Positions 6,901 to 11,905 of a stretch of DNA of 12,050 nt are shown here, in pieces. Numbering within the stretch: position 1 is the stretch's first letter; every line of letters begins with the position of its first letter. The notes below the pieces were generated by a model. That model was not told the origin of the DNA, did not search any database, and saw nothing but the letters and a program-made list of their open reading frames with translations. Made by a program: the position numbers and the translations under genes. Source of the stretch: DATDRS01 sp035291605 (lineage in GTDB: Bacteria > Chloroflexota > Anaerolineae > Anaerolineales > UBA6663); the NCBI GenBank assembly GCA_035291605.1, contig DATDRS010000087.1, forward strand, positions 1-12,050. Direction: 5' to 3'.

Positions 6901-7284
6901 GGTCTCCCAGATGGCGCGCGACAGGCCAGTGAGCCAGCCAACCACGACTGCCGGGCCGATCCCCAGCCAGCCTCCGGCGAGAAACGCCGGAATCAGCGCA
7001 AACAAGGCCAGCCCGGGGCGCTGGGTTTCAGCCGGGAGGCCTGGCGGGGGCAGAATGTTCGCGGGGAAGTGCAGGACGGAGAGTTGGGCAAACACGACGC
7101 CCAGCAGCGCGAGAGCGATAAACCCGGCCCACCCCTGAAGGCGCAGCCGGCCAAAGTCGCTCAGATTGAGGGCCAGCGTGGACAGCGTGACCAGCGCATA
7201 AAACACCATCAGCGCATAACCGAAGAAACCGACCGGTGCGCTGATGAATGGAATACTGTCGAAACCCGCCAGATCAAAGGTCAT
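3973..7284 (-). CDS. Large membrane sensor histidine kinase (multi-TM, extracytoplasmic sensor, HAMP-GAF-PAS-HisKA-HATPase_c)
   Basis: This 1103-residue protein should sense an external or membrane signal and phosphorylate a response regulator. Several hydrophobic segments fill residues about 14-225. A further TM (247-267) leads to an extracytoplasmic, Cache-like region (about 270-515), then a TM (522-545). HAMP (about 546-600), GAF (about 605-757) and PAS (about 765-870) follow. The HisKA motif is SEFVATVSHDLRAPLTF with His888. HATPase_c has the N box NLVDNAVKYTP (Asn1004), DSGLGI (1032-1037), FEKFFR and GSGLGLAIVKS (1062-1072), so the kinase core looks intact. There is no fused receiver. 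The layout from HAMP onward resembles WalK/VicK. ATG 7284 has only a weak GGGATAGGG upstream, but no better start precedes the first membrane segment. The likely partner is the receiver at 8503-8934, by proximity only. The ligand is unknown. Confidence -1.
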   Translation of the reverse strand: MTFDLAGFDSIPFISAPVGFFGYALMVFYALVTLSTLALNLSDFGRLRLQGWAGFIALALLGVVFAQLSVLHFPANILPPPGLPAETQRPGLALFALIPAFLAGGWLGIGPAVVVGWLTGLSRAIWETRSLATPFEFTLLASSVAWCARQDYRGWPAALLRHPAASGPLVGFIFWPVLYLSYYAYSHTTGLLGWDYVASIVRAAAPVFIGHAAIAGVATELVRMGLPRWWPRRRGALPPPYLSSLNRKLLFTLIPLFLLGIGLLFWADITIATRVSTQLVVDQMGRAAQNAGHEIPFFIQTGRGLVRDIAAQEDWFSGDSLAQTVRLAQSIRALPFFRQLTLFDAGLNPVAGYPTGAEGGFGLTGGEDQFVQQALQGIPQDGAVFSGDSEHPVDILFLAPIVNPATNQPAGALLGRADLVSNPLMQAVTNEFAGLAGGVGQGFILDERGQIIHHPDASYIQQPFEPEASATDLSISVPGARVYQDRAPDGTRRLVLYYPVPGHAWTVVIMVPNQVVLALATQISTPIIVILLLIGMIGLILVSLIAGRVTRPAEALALAAQRISEGQLDLPVSVGGDDEVGRAGMAFEHMRVKLKARLEELGLLLRASQGVASSLNLQDALPPILQGALNATGASGARLVLIPGEELPLPDAPPLHQTFAAGPAAEVMAPLDRGILNLTRNEGRLVIENLARARAILDVAPVAGKLQALLALPLRQEATYYGALWLGYERPHAFTESEVNFLTTLAGQAAVSVANARLFEAAEQRRQRLAAILASTPDAVIVTDRNERVLLLNPAAEAAFELTGKPAIGKPVAQVLPNIALVRLLQDNRAAAGTDEIELSSGRTLYASASPIISADGSVLGRVCVLRDVTHFKELDLMKSEFVATVSHDLRAPLTFMRGYATMLPMVGPLNDKQREFSDKIILGIEQMTKLIDDLLDLGRIEAGVGLAREMCRVDEIVAVVLESLKPEAANKGLTFKVDIPPDLPTLSGDPTLLRQAIANLVDNAVKYTPAGGQVQLAVSMSDDAFQVAVIDSGLGIAPADQAHLFEKFFRVKQRGSTQVKGSGLGLAIVKSIVERHGGRVWVDSKLGKGSAFYLELPRNGVN

Positions 7285-7292
7285 CTAACCCT

Positions 7293-7310
7293 ATCCCAAC
7301 TCACTGGGAT
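7293..7310. repeat. Inverted repeat between kinase promoter and start codon
   Basis: The arms atccca (7293-7298) and tgggat (7305-7310) are perfect complements around 6 nt. They overlap the edge of the -10 box and the predicted start point of the kinase gene. It could be an operator, or a 5' hairpin at the very start of the message. A 6-bp repeat can also arise by chance. Confidence -1.
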
Positions 7311-7337
7311 TATAGCACTGCGAAGGGTGACGGCAAA
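7309..7337 (-). promoter_or_regulatory. Promoter of the histidine kinase gene
   Basis: A perfect TATAAT is present on the minus strand at 7314-7309. The -35 region is weak: TTTGCC with 17 bp spacing or TTGCCG with 16 bp. The predicted start near 7302 gives a leader of about 18 nt. The weak -35 suggests help from an activator; the inverted repeat at 7326-7344 overlaps it. Confidence -1.
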
Positions 7338-7344
7338 TGTCACC
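7326..7344. repeat. Inverted repeat over the kinase -35 region
   Basis: The arms ggtgac (7326-7331) and gtcacc (7339-7344) are perfect complements around a 7-nt centre. The site overlaps the -35 position of the kinase promoter, a usual place for a regulator dimer. It lies 40 bp beyond the stop of the luciferase-like gene, and no T tract follows it, so a terminator is less likely. Confidence -1.
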
Positions 7345-7383
7345 ACGCGGTCCGTTGCATAAAACGTGCCCGGGTGGAAATCC

Positions 7384-8310
7384 TTATTTCAATTGCGGCA
7401 GGATCGTCCGGGCCATCGCCTCCAGGCCGTCAAGGTCGTCCAGGTCAAGCCATTGCAGCATGACCCGCTGAACGCCTGCCGCGGCCAGTTCGCCCAACTG
7501 GTCTACTATCTCGGAAGGTGAGCCGACGAGGATGCCCTGTGCGCGCATTTCGGCGGCTGACCGGCTGCGCGCTTCCGTCTTGCGTTTAACCTCCGCCTCG
7601 TCGCGGCCGAAGTAGCAGCCGGTCATCAGCGAACGGCGCACCGCGTCGGGCTGGCGGCCACCGGCCGCCAATAATGCGTCCAGCCGCCGGTTGAGTCCGG
7701 CGAATTTAGCAGCGGGGATATAGACGGCGTTCCACTCGGAGGCGTGGCGGACGACTAAAGGCAAAGTGCGCCGCAGGCCGTTGCCGCCGATCAGGATCGG
7801 CGGCCCGGCGGGCCGCTGCGGTCGGGGCAAAAGCCGCGCCTCTTTCAACCGGTAGAACGCGCCGTCGAAGTCGAGCGGCTGATCGTCGGTGAGGAGGTGG
7901 ATGACGATCCGCAAACCTTCCTCGAAACGGGCAAACCGCCGCGGCACATCGAGCAGGTCCCAACCGTAGTGGGTGTGCTCGCGCGCCTGCCAACCCGCGC
8001 CGAGGCCCAAGATCAGCCGCCCGCCGGACAGGTCATCCACTGCGCTCGCCATCCGTGCCGTCATCGTGGGCTGGCGGAAAGAAACCGGCGAGACCAAGGG
8101 GCCGAACTGGATGCGCCGGGTATGACTTGCGAGCCAGGTGAGCGAGACCCACAATTCGAGAGAGTCCAGGTCGGGCGGGCTGGCGTTGGTGTAGTGGTCA
8201 GAGCGGTACAGCCCGGCGAAGCCCAGGTCTTCGACTGCCCTGGCAATCCGCTGCCAGCGCGGCCAGTTCAGGCCGTTCTGCCCCTCGATCATGATGGCGA
8301 GTTCAAGCAT
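7384..8310 (-). CDS. Luciferase-like (LLM class) oxidoreductase, probably F420-dependent
   Basis: This 308-residue protein belongs to the bacterial luciferase-like monooxygenase superfamily, a TIM-barrel fold that uses F420 or FMN. It starts MLELAIMIEGQNGLNWP. It has GLYRSDHY (33-40), VSLTWLASHTRRIQFGPLVSP (about 55-75), the hallmark LSGGRLILGLGAGWQAREH (94-111), RFARFEEGLRI (125-134) and GPPILIGGNGLRRTL (169-183). The features favour the F420-dependent branch, but no cofactor experiment or F420 synthesis gene is here. An upstream in-frame ATG at 8352 would add 14 residues not expected in the family, so 8310 is preferred; the ribosome site is weak (AAAGGG at a long spacing). The substrate cannot be told from the sequence. 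The gene is on the same strand as the kinase, 99 bp upstream of it, but the kinase has its own promoter. Confidence -1.
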   Translation of the reverse strand: MLELAIMIEGQNGLNWPRWQRIARAVEDLGFAGLYRSDHYTNASPPDLDSLELWVSLTWLASHTRRIQFGPLVSPVSFRQPTMTARMASAVDDLSGGRLILGLGAGWQAREHTHYGWDLLDVPRRFARFEEGLRIVIHLLTDDQPLDFDGAFYRLKEARLLPRPQRPAGPPILIGGNGLRRTLPLVVRHASEWNAVYIPAAKFAGLNRRLDALLAAGGRQPDAVRRSLMTGCYFGRDEAEVKRKTEARSRSAAEMRAQGILVGSPSEIVDQLGELAAAGVQRVMLQWLDLDDLDGLEAMARTILPQLK

Positions 8311-8382
8311 AGGTTTATCTTTTCCCTTTCTGCCCGGCTGGGAGAGATGCAAAATCAGCTCGCAAATACGAGAGCCTGGGTA

Positions 8383-8391
8383 TGGTATAAT
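8383..8391 (+). promoter_or_regulatory. Extended -10 promoter of tRNA-Thr
   Basis: TGGTATAAT (8383-8391) is a perfect -10 box with the TGn extension. No -35 match is seen 16-18 bp upstream. The box ends 9 bp before the mature tRNA 5' end, so transcription should start at or within a few bases of the tRNA, leaving almost no 5' leader. Confidence -1.
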
Positions 8392-8400
8392 CCCGCTCGC

Positions 8401-8473
8401 GCCACCTTAGCTCAATCGGCAGAGCAAGCGTTTCGTAAATGCTAGGTTTCGAGTTCGAGTCTCGAAGGTGGCT
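8401..8473 (+). tRNA. tRNA-Thr (anticodon CGT)
   Basis: A full cloverleaf of 73 nt is present. The acceptor stem is gccacct (8401-8407) with aggtggc (8466-8472). The D stem is gctc/gagc with GG in the loop. The anticodon stem agcgt/atgct has one G-U pair. The anticodon loop ttcgtaa places CGT at 8434-8436, which reads the threonine codon ACG. The T stem tcgag/ctcga holds the loop ttcgagt. The discriminator base is T (8473). CCA is not encoded. It lies on the strand opposite to both neighbouring genes and is a normal-looking functional tRNA. Confidence -1.
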
Positions 8474-8502
8474 CTTAGTCGTTAAAGAGAATTCGGACCC
8501 GG

Positions 8503-8934
8503 CTAGGCAGAGGACTCTTCAGAGTCTTCACCCGCTTTGCGCAGGGCCTCGCGCAGCCGAGCCGCCATTTTCAGGAAGCGTTCCCCGATTCTGACGCGCG
8601 CCAGCAGTTCTAATGTGTCAACGGGTTTTGTCAGGTAATCATCTGCGCCCGCTTCCTGACCCATCATCACGTACTTTGGCTCAGTAATGACCGTCAGGAT
8701 GAGAATATAGGCATAGGGCTCCTGACCGGCCGCGCGAATTTTGCGGATGAGGTCCAGACCGTCCATTTCGGGCATCACCAGGTCGGTAATGACCATGGGG
8801 AACCGCTCGCGCTGAAAAAGCTCCCACGCGGCCTGACCATTTTCCGCCGCAACCACCTCGTGCCCCACCTGCTTGAGCACGCGGCCCACAATCTGGCGCA
8901 CAACCGGTTCATCCTCCGCAATCAAGATTCTCAT
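8503..8934 (-). CDS. Stand-alone response regulator receiver protein
   Basis: This 143-residue protein is a single CheY-like receiver domain that accepts phosphate from a histidine kinase. It has the acidic pair Glu7/Asp8, phosphoacceptor Asp51 (PMVITDLVMPEMDGLDLI), Thr81 (ILILTVI), and Lys103 in YLTKPVDTLELLARV. After residue about 115 there is only a short charged helix and an acidic tail (GEDSEESSA), with no DNA-binding or enzyme domain. It must act by protein contact or in a phosphorelay. The ATG has GGAGAA upstream. The large sensor kinase is about 1.2 kb downstream on the same strand, separated by the luciferase-like gene and the opposing tRNA, so pairing is possible but not shown. Confidence -1.
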   Translation of the reverse strand: MRILIAEDEPVVRQIVGRVLKQVGHEVVAAENGQAAWELFQRERFPMVITDLVMPEMDGLDLIRKIRAAGQEPYAYILILTVITEPKYVMMGQEAGADDYLTKPVDTLELLARVRIGERFLKMAARLREALRKAGEDSEESSA

Positions 8935-8984
8935 GGCCGTTTCTCCGGACTCAACGCCGTCGGCAAGCGCGGCGCAATATCCAT

Positions 8985-8990
8985 AGTATA
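8985..8990 (-). promoter_or_regulatory. Possible -10 box of the receiver gene
   Basis: TATACT (5 of 6 to consensus) lies on the minus strand about 51 bp before the receiver ATG. No good -35 is seen at the right distance. It is the best candidate in the 111-bp divergent gap with udk. Confidence -1.
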
Positions 8991-9033
8991 GCGCAACCGA
9001 TCAATAATCTGCGCCCCGGGGTCAGGCGGTTAG

Positions 9034-9039
9034 TATAAT
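9034..9039 (+). promoter_or_regulatory. -10 box of udk, giving a leaderless transcript
   Basis: A perfect TATAAT ends 6 bp before ATG 9046. With the usual 6-7 bp to the start point, transcription should begin at or next to the A of the ATG. No Shine-Dalgarno sequence is present upstream, which fits a leaderless message. No clear -35 is seen. Confidence -1.
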
Positions 9040-9045
9040 CAGCGC

Positions 9046-9672
9046 ATGCCTATGACTACAATTATCATTGGCTTGGCCGGAGGCACCGGGTCCGGCAAGA
9101 CGACGGTCGCCAGAGTGATCCTCAACCGCGTGGGTGCTCAGCACATCGCCTACGTCCCGCACGACGCCTACTACCGCAACTTCTCCGATCTGCCCAAGGC
9201 CCAGCGCGATCTCATTAACTGGGATCACCCCGACTCGCTTGACACCGATCTGATGATCAAGCACGTCAAGGCGCTCAAGGCCGGGCAGGCCGTGGACCTG
9301 CCTGTGTACGACTTTACGACTCATGCGCGCACCGATCAAACCGTCCACGTCGAGCCACAGCCCATCATCCTGGTCGAGGGCATCCTGATCTTCGCCGACC
9401 CGCGCCTGCGCGAACTGTTCGACGTCAAAATCTTCGTGGACACCGACGCCGATCTGCGTTTCATCCGCCGCCTCCAGCGTGACATCGCCGAGCGCGGGCG
9501 CACCGCCGAGTCGGTCGTCCGGCAATACCTCGACACGGTCCGCCCGATGCACCTTGAATTCGTCGAGCCGTCCAAGCGCTACGCGGACGTCATCATCCCC
9601 GAAGGCGGCCTCAACGAAGTGGCGATGGACATGGTCGTGGCGCGCATTGCCGAGTTGTTGTCGAGGACTTAA
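9046..9672 (+). CDS. udk: Uridine kinase
   Basis: This 208-residue cytoplasmic enzyme phosphorylates uridine (and usually cytidine) to the monophosphate in pyrimidine salvage. The P-loop is GGTGSGKTT (12-20, Lys18). Further family motifs are VPHDAYYRN (37-45, with the catalytic-type Asp40), INWDHPDSLD (57-66), VYDFTTHAR (87-95), ILVEGILIF (108-116) and the arginine-rich lid RRLQRDIAERGRT (141-153). Length is normal for Udk. Two ATGs are close (9046 and 9052). The first is preferred because the predicted transcription start falls on it and there is no ribosome site; the second remains possible. It is divergent from the receiver gene. The next operon has its own promoter, so udk is probably a single-gene unit. 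Confidence -1.
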   Translation: MPMTTIIIGLAGGTGSGKTTVARVILNRVGAQHIAYVPHDAYYRNFSDLPKAQRDLINWDHPDSLDTDLMIKHVKALKAGQAVDLPVYDFTTHARTDQTVHVEPQPIILVEGILIFADPRLRELFDVKIFVDTDADLRFIRRLQRDIAERGRTAESVVRQYLDTVRPMHLEFVEPSKRYADVIIPEGGLNEVAMDMVVARIAELLSRT

Positions 9673-9696
9673 GTCACTTGGCCATTTCTACCGAGC

Positions 9697-9724
9697 TTGA
9701 CAACCCGATAAACTATCCTATAAT
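9697..9724 (+). promoter_or_regulatory. Consensus promoter of the regulator-heptose operon
   Basis: TTGACA (9697-9702) and TATAAT (9719-9724) both match consensus exactly, with 16 bp between. The predicted start is near 9731, about 20 nt before the regulator ATG. This is the strongest promoter in the window. An inverted repeat at 9722-9738 covers its start site, suggesting that it is held down by a repressor. Confidence -1.
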
Positions 9725-9738
9725 TCAATCACTGAATT
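9722..9738. promoter_or_regulatory. Candidate operator: aattca / tgaatt inverted repeat
   Basis: The 6-bp arms aattca (9722-9727) and tgaatt (9733-9738) are perfect complements around 5 nt. They overlap the last bases of the -10 box and the predicted start point, a classic place for a repressor. The adjacent gene encodes a MarR-type winged-helix protein, whose family usually binds such repeats and often controls its own operon. The binding is inference. Confidence -1.
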
Positions 9739-9750
9739 TTGAGACATAGA

Positions 9751-10248
9751 ATGCCTACCTCACCGCCTGCCGCACGTGAATTGCACATTCTTGAACAGAT
9801 CGAAGCCGATCCTGAAGTGACCCAGGCCGACTTGGCGGAAGAGCTGGGCGTGGCAGTCGGCACCATCAACTTCGTCGTCAAGCGCTTGATCAAGAAAGGC
9901 TACGTGCGCGTCAAGCAACTGCAGCGGCGGCGGCTGAGGTACATCATCACGCCGGCCGGCATTGCCCTCCGCACCAGACTGGCCATGGACTCGCTCAATT
10001 ATTCGATGCGGTTGTACCGCGAAACCCGGGCCCGGGCCAGGCAATTGATCGCCGAGGCCAGACGCCGAGGCTACCGCAGCCTGGTCATCTGCGGCGACGG
10101 CGACCTGGCAGACATTGTCCGGCTTACCTGTCTTGAAATGGGTATGGGGACACAGACGGGCGGTGATGATAGCCCTAAGGTTATCTTTGAAGGTGCACTA
10201 ATCAACTTAAGTTTTCCCCTGAGCGAGGGCGGGCGGATCATCGAATGA
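9751..10248 (+). CDS. MarR-type winged-helix regulator with an extra C-terminal domain
   Basis: This 165-residue protein has an N-terminal winged helix (about 8-72): RELHILEQIEADPEVTQADLAEELG, then recognition helix VGTINFVVKRLIKKGYV (36-52), a basic wing (KQLQRRRLRYIITPAG) and a linker helix. It resembles MarR-like regulators found beside exopolysaccharide genes. Residues about 106-160 (GYRSLVICGDGDLADIVRLTCLEMGM and following) look like a small Rossmann-like domain with a CGDGDLAD loop, absent from the simple form. It may bind a nucleotide, sugar nucleotide or other ligand. ATG 9751 is preferred; an in-frame TTG at 9739 would add four residues. The ribosome site is poor and the leader is about 20 nt. 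The stop overlaps the next ATG as ATGA, so it is translationally coupled to the sugar genes and probably regulates them. Confidence -1.
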   Translation: MPTSPPAARELHILEQIEADPEVTQADLAEELGVAVGTINFVVKRLIKKGYVRVKQLQRRRLRYIITPAGIALRTRLAMDSLNYSMRLYRETRARARQLIAEARRRGYRSLVICGDGDLADIVRLTCLEMGMGTQTGGDDSPKVIFEGALINLSFPLSEGGRIIE

Positions 10249-11177
10249 GAATACTAGTTACGGGCGGCGCGGGCTATCTTGGCTCTATCCTGTGCGAGCA
10301 CTTGCTCGCCGCCGGGCATCAAGTCCTGGTTCTAGACAACCTGATGTACGGCACGCCGGCGCTGTTCCACCTCTGCGCGCACCCTGGCTTCGAGTTTGAG
10401 CGCGGCGACGCGCGCGACCAAGCCACGCTGGCCTGGCTGCTCAAGAGAGTGGACGCAATGATCCCCCTTGCGGCCATCGTGGGCGCGCCCGCCTGCCAGC
10501 GCGACCCCTGGCTGGCGCGCTCCGTGAACGTGGAGGCCATTCAACTGCTGAAACAGCTGCGGAGCCCCAGCCAACTCATCATCTACCCCACCACCAACAG
10601 CGGCTACGGGACCAAGTCCGGGGACGTTTACTGCACGGAAGACACGCCGCTGGAACCTGTCTCGCTCTACGGGCAGACCAAAGTTCAGGCGGAACTGGAG
10701 CTGCTGGACAGCCCGAACGTGATCACGCTCCGGCTGGCGACCGTCTTTGGGTTGTCCCCCCGTATGCGCCTCGACTTGCTCGTGAACTACTTTGTCTACG
10801 CCGCCGTCGCCGACGGTTTCATCGTGATCTTCGAGAAAGATTTCAAGCGCAACTACGTGCACATTCGCGACGTGGCCGACTGCTTCCTGCACTGCCTGCG
10901 GAACTTCGACCGCATGGCCGGCCGCCCGTACAACGTCGGGCTGGACGCCGCCAACCTGTCCAAGGAGGAACTGGCGTTCAAAGTCAAGGCTTACGTCCCC
11001 AACTTCTACATTCATTTCTCGGAAATCGGCAACGACCCGGATAAGCGCAACTATATCGTCTCGAACCAGCGCCTGCGCGAGGCCGGTTTTGAGGCCCACC
11101 GCTCGTTGGACGAGGGCATTCAGGAACTGCTGAAGGGGTATCGCATGTTGGGGCGCGGGCTGTTCAAAAACGTATGA
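10245..11177 (+). CDS. NAD-dependent epimerase/dehydratase (extended SDR), heptose-cluster type
   Basis: This 310-residue protein is an extended short-chain dehydrogenase acting on a nucleotide sugar. The NAD(P) site is TGGAGYLGS (6-14), followed by LDNLMYG (30-36) and ERGDARD (52-58). The catalytic pair is Tyr142/Lys146 in LYGQTK. The usual TSSxxVYG is replaced by TTNSGYGT (116-123), as I recall for epimerases beside GmhA/HddC genes. Downstream are RLATVFGLSPRMRLDLLVN (about 163-181), YVHIRDVADCF (204-214) and YNVGLDAANLSKEE. The ATG overlaps the regulator stop and the stop overlaps the next ATG. The exact reaction (epimerase, reductase or dehydratase) and substrate cannot be set from the sequence; a GDP-heptose derivative is the best guess from the neighbours. 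Confidence -1.
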   Translation: MRILVTGGAGYLGSILCEHLLAAGHQVLVLDNLMYGTPALFHLCAHPGFEFERGDARDQATLAWLLKRVDAMIPLAAIVGAPACQRDPWLARSVNVEAIQLLKQLRSPSQLIIYPTTNSGYGTKSGDVYCTEDTPLEPVSLYGQTKVQAELELLDSPNVITLRLATVFGLSPRMRLDLLVNYFVYAAVADGFIVIFEKDFKRNYVHIRDVADCFLHCLRNFDRMAGRPYNVGLDAANLSKEELAFKVKAYVPNFYIHFSEIGNDPDKRNYIVSNQRLREAGFEAHRSLDEGIQELLKGYRMLGRGLFKNV

Positions 11178-11905
11178 CTTCTGCGAATGACCTGTCCGGG
11201 ATCACGACCGCTATCCTGGTCGGCGGGCTGGGCACGCGCCTGCGCTCCGCCGTCGCCGATCGCCCCAAGGTCCTGGCCGAGATCAACGGGCGGCCGATGC
11301 TCAGTTATCTGCTTGACCAAGTCGCCCAGGCTGGCGTGCGGCGTGTGGTGTTCTGCACGGGCTATCGGGGCGAGCAAGTGCAGGCCGCGTTCGGAACGCG
11401 CTACGGCGCTTTGCAACTGGAATATTCGCAAGAACCGACCCCGCATGGCACTGCGGGCGCCATCCGCCTCGCGCTCCCCGTGTTACAATCGGATCCGGTG
11501 CTGGCAATGAACGGCGACTCCGTATGCGAGGCTGACTTGCGCGCTTTCTACACCTGGCACTGCGGGCGAGGCGCATCCGCCAGCCTGCTGCTCACCTTCA
11601 CGCCAGATGTCGCCCGCTACGGCCAGGTTCAGACCGATCCGGATGGAAAGGTGCGCTCGTTTCAGGAAAAAGGCTCGGTGACAGGCCTTGGCTGGATCAA
11701 CGCCGGCATCTATTTGCTCAGCCGCGCCTCCATTGAAACGATCCCGCTTGACCGCGCTGTGTCCATCGAGCGCGAGATGTTCCCCGCGTGGATCGGCCAG
11801 GACCTGTACGGTTATCAGAGCCAGGGCCGTTTTCTGGATATCGGCACACCCGAATCCTACGCCGAAGCCGCAAACTTCTTCAGCGCACAGGGTCAATCTG
11901 CATGA
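11174..11905 (+). CDS. Sugar-1-phosphate nucleotidyltransferase, HddC-like
   Basis: This 243-residue enzyme should join a sugar 1-phosphate to a nucleotide, releasing pyrophosphate. The GT-A type nucleotidyltransferase motifs are LVGGLGTRLRS (15-25), RPKVLAEINGRPML (30-43, Lys32), FCTGYRGEQV (60-69), EPTPHGTAGAI (87-97), NGDS (113-116, metal-binding Asp115), GWINAGIYLL (173-182) and FLDIGTPESY (220-229). The short single-domain form and the CTGYRG and GTAGAI motifs resemble HddC, the D-glycero-alpha-D-manno-heptose-1-phosphate guanylyltransferase. A GmhA-like isomerase directly downstream supports this. Other sugar specificities such as mannose or glucose remain possible. The start is fixed by the ATGA overlap with the epimerase gene. 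Confidence -1.
   Translation: MTSANDLSGITTAILVGGLGTRLRSAVADRPKVLAEINGRPMLSYLLDQVAQAGVRRVVFCTGYRGEQVQAAFGTRYGALQLEYSQEPTPHGTAGAIRLALPVLQSDPVLAMNGDSVCEADLRAFYTWHCGRGASASLLLTFTPDVARYGQVQTDPDGKVRSFQEKGSVTGLGWINAGIYLLSRASIETIPLDRAVSIEREMFPAWIGQDLYGYQSQGRFLDIGTPESYAEAANFFSAQGQSA

Noticed and set aside
8311..8352. Upstream ATG at 8352 for the luciferase-like gene
   Set aside because: It would add 14 residues not expected in the family. The family N-terminus begins at 8310.
8513..8526. gactct-tc-agagtc palindrome as a terminator for the tRNA
   Set aside because: It lies within the receiver gene's last codons, has no T tract on the plus strand, and is explained by the Asp-Ser-Glu-Glu-Ser coding.
9739..9750. 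In-frame TTG start for the MarR-type regulator
   Set aside because: It lies only about 8 nt after the predicted transcription start and has no ribosome site; ATG 9751 is the simpler choice.
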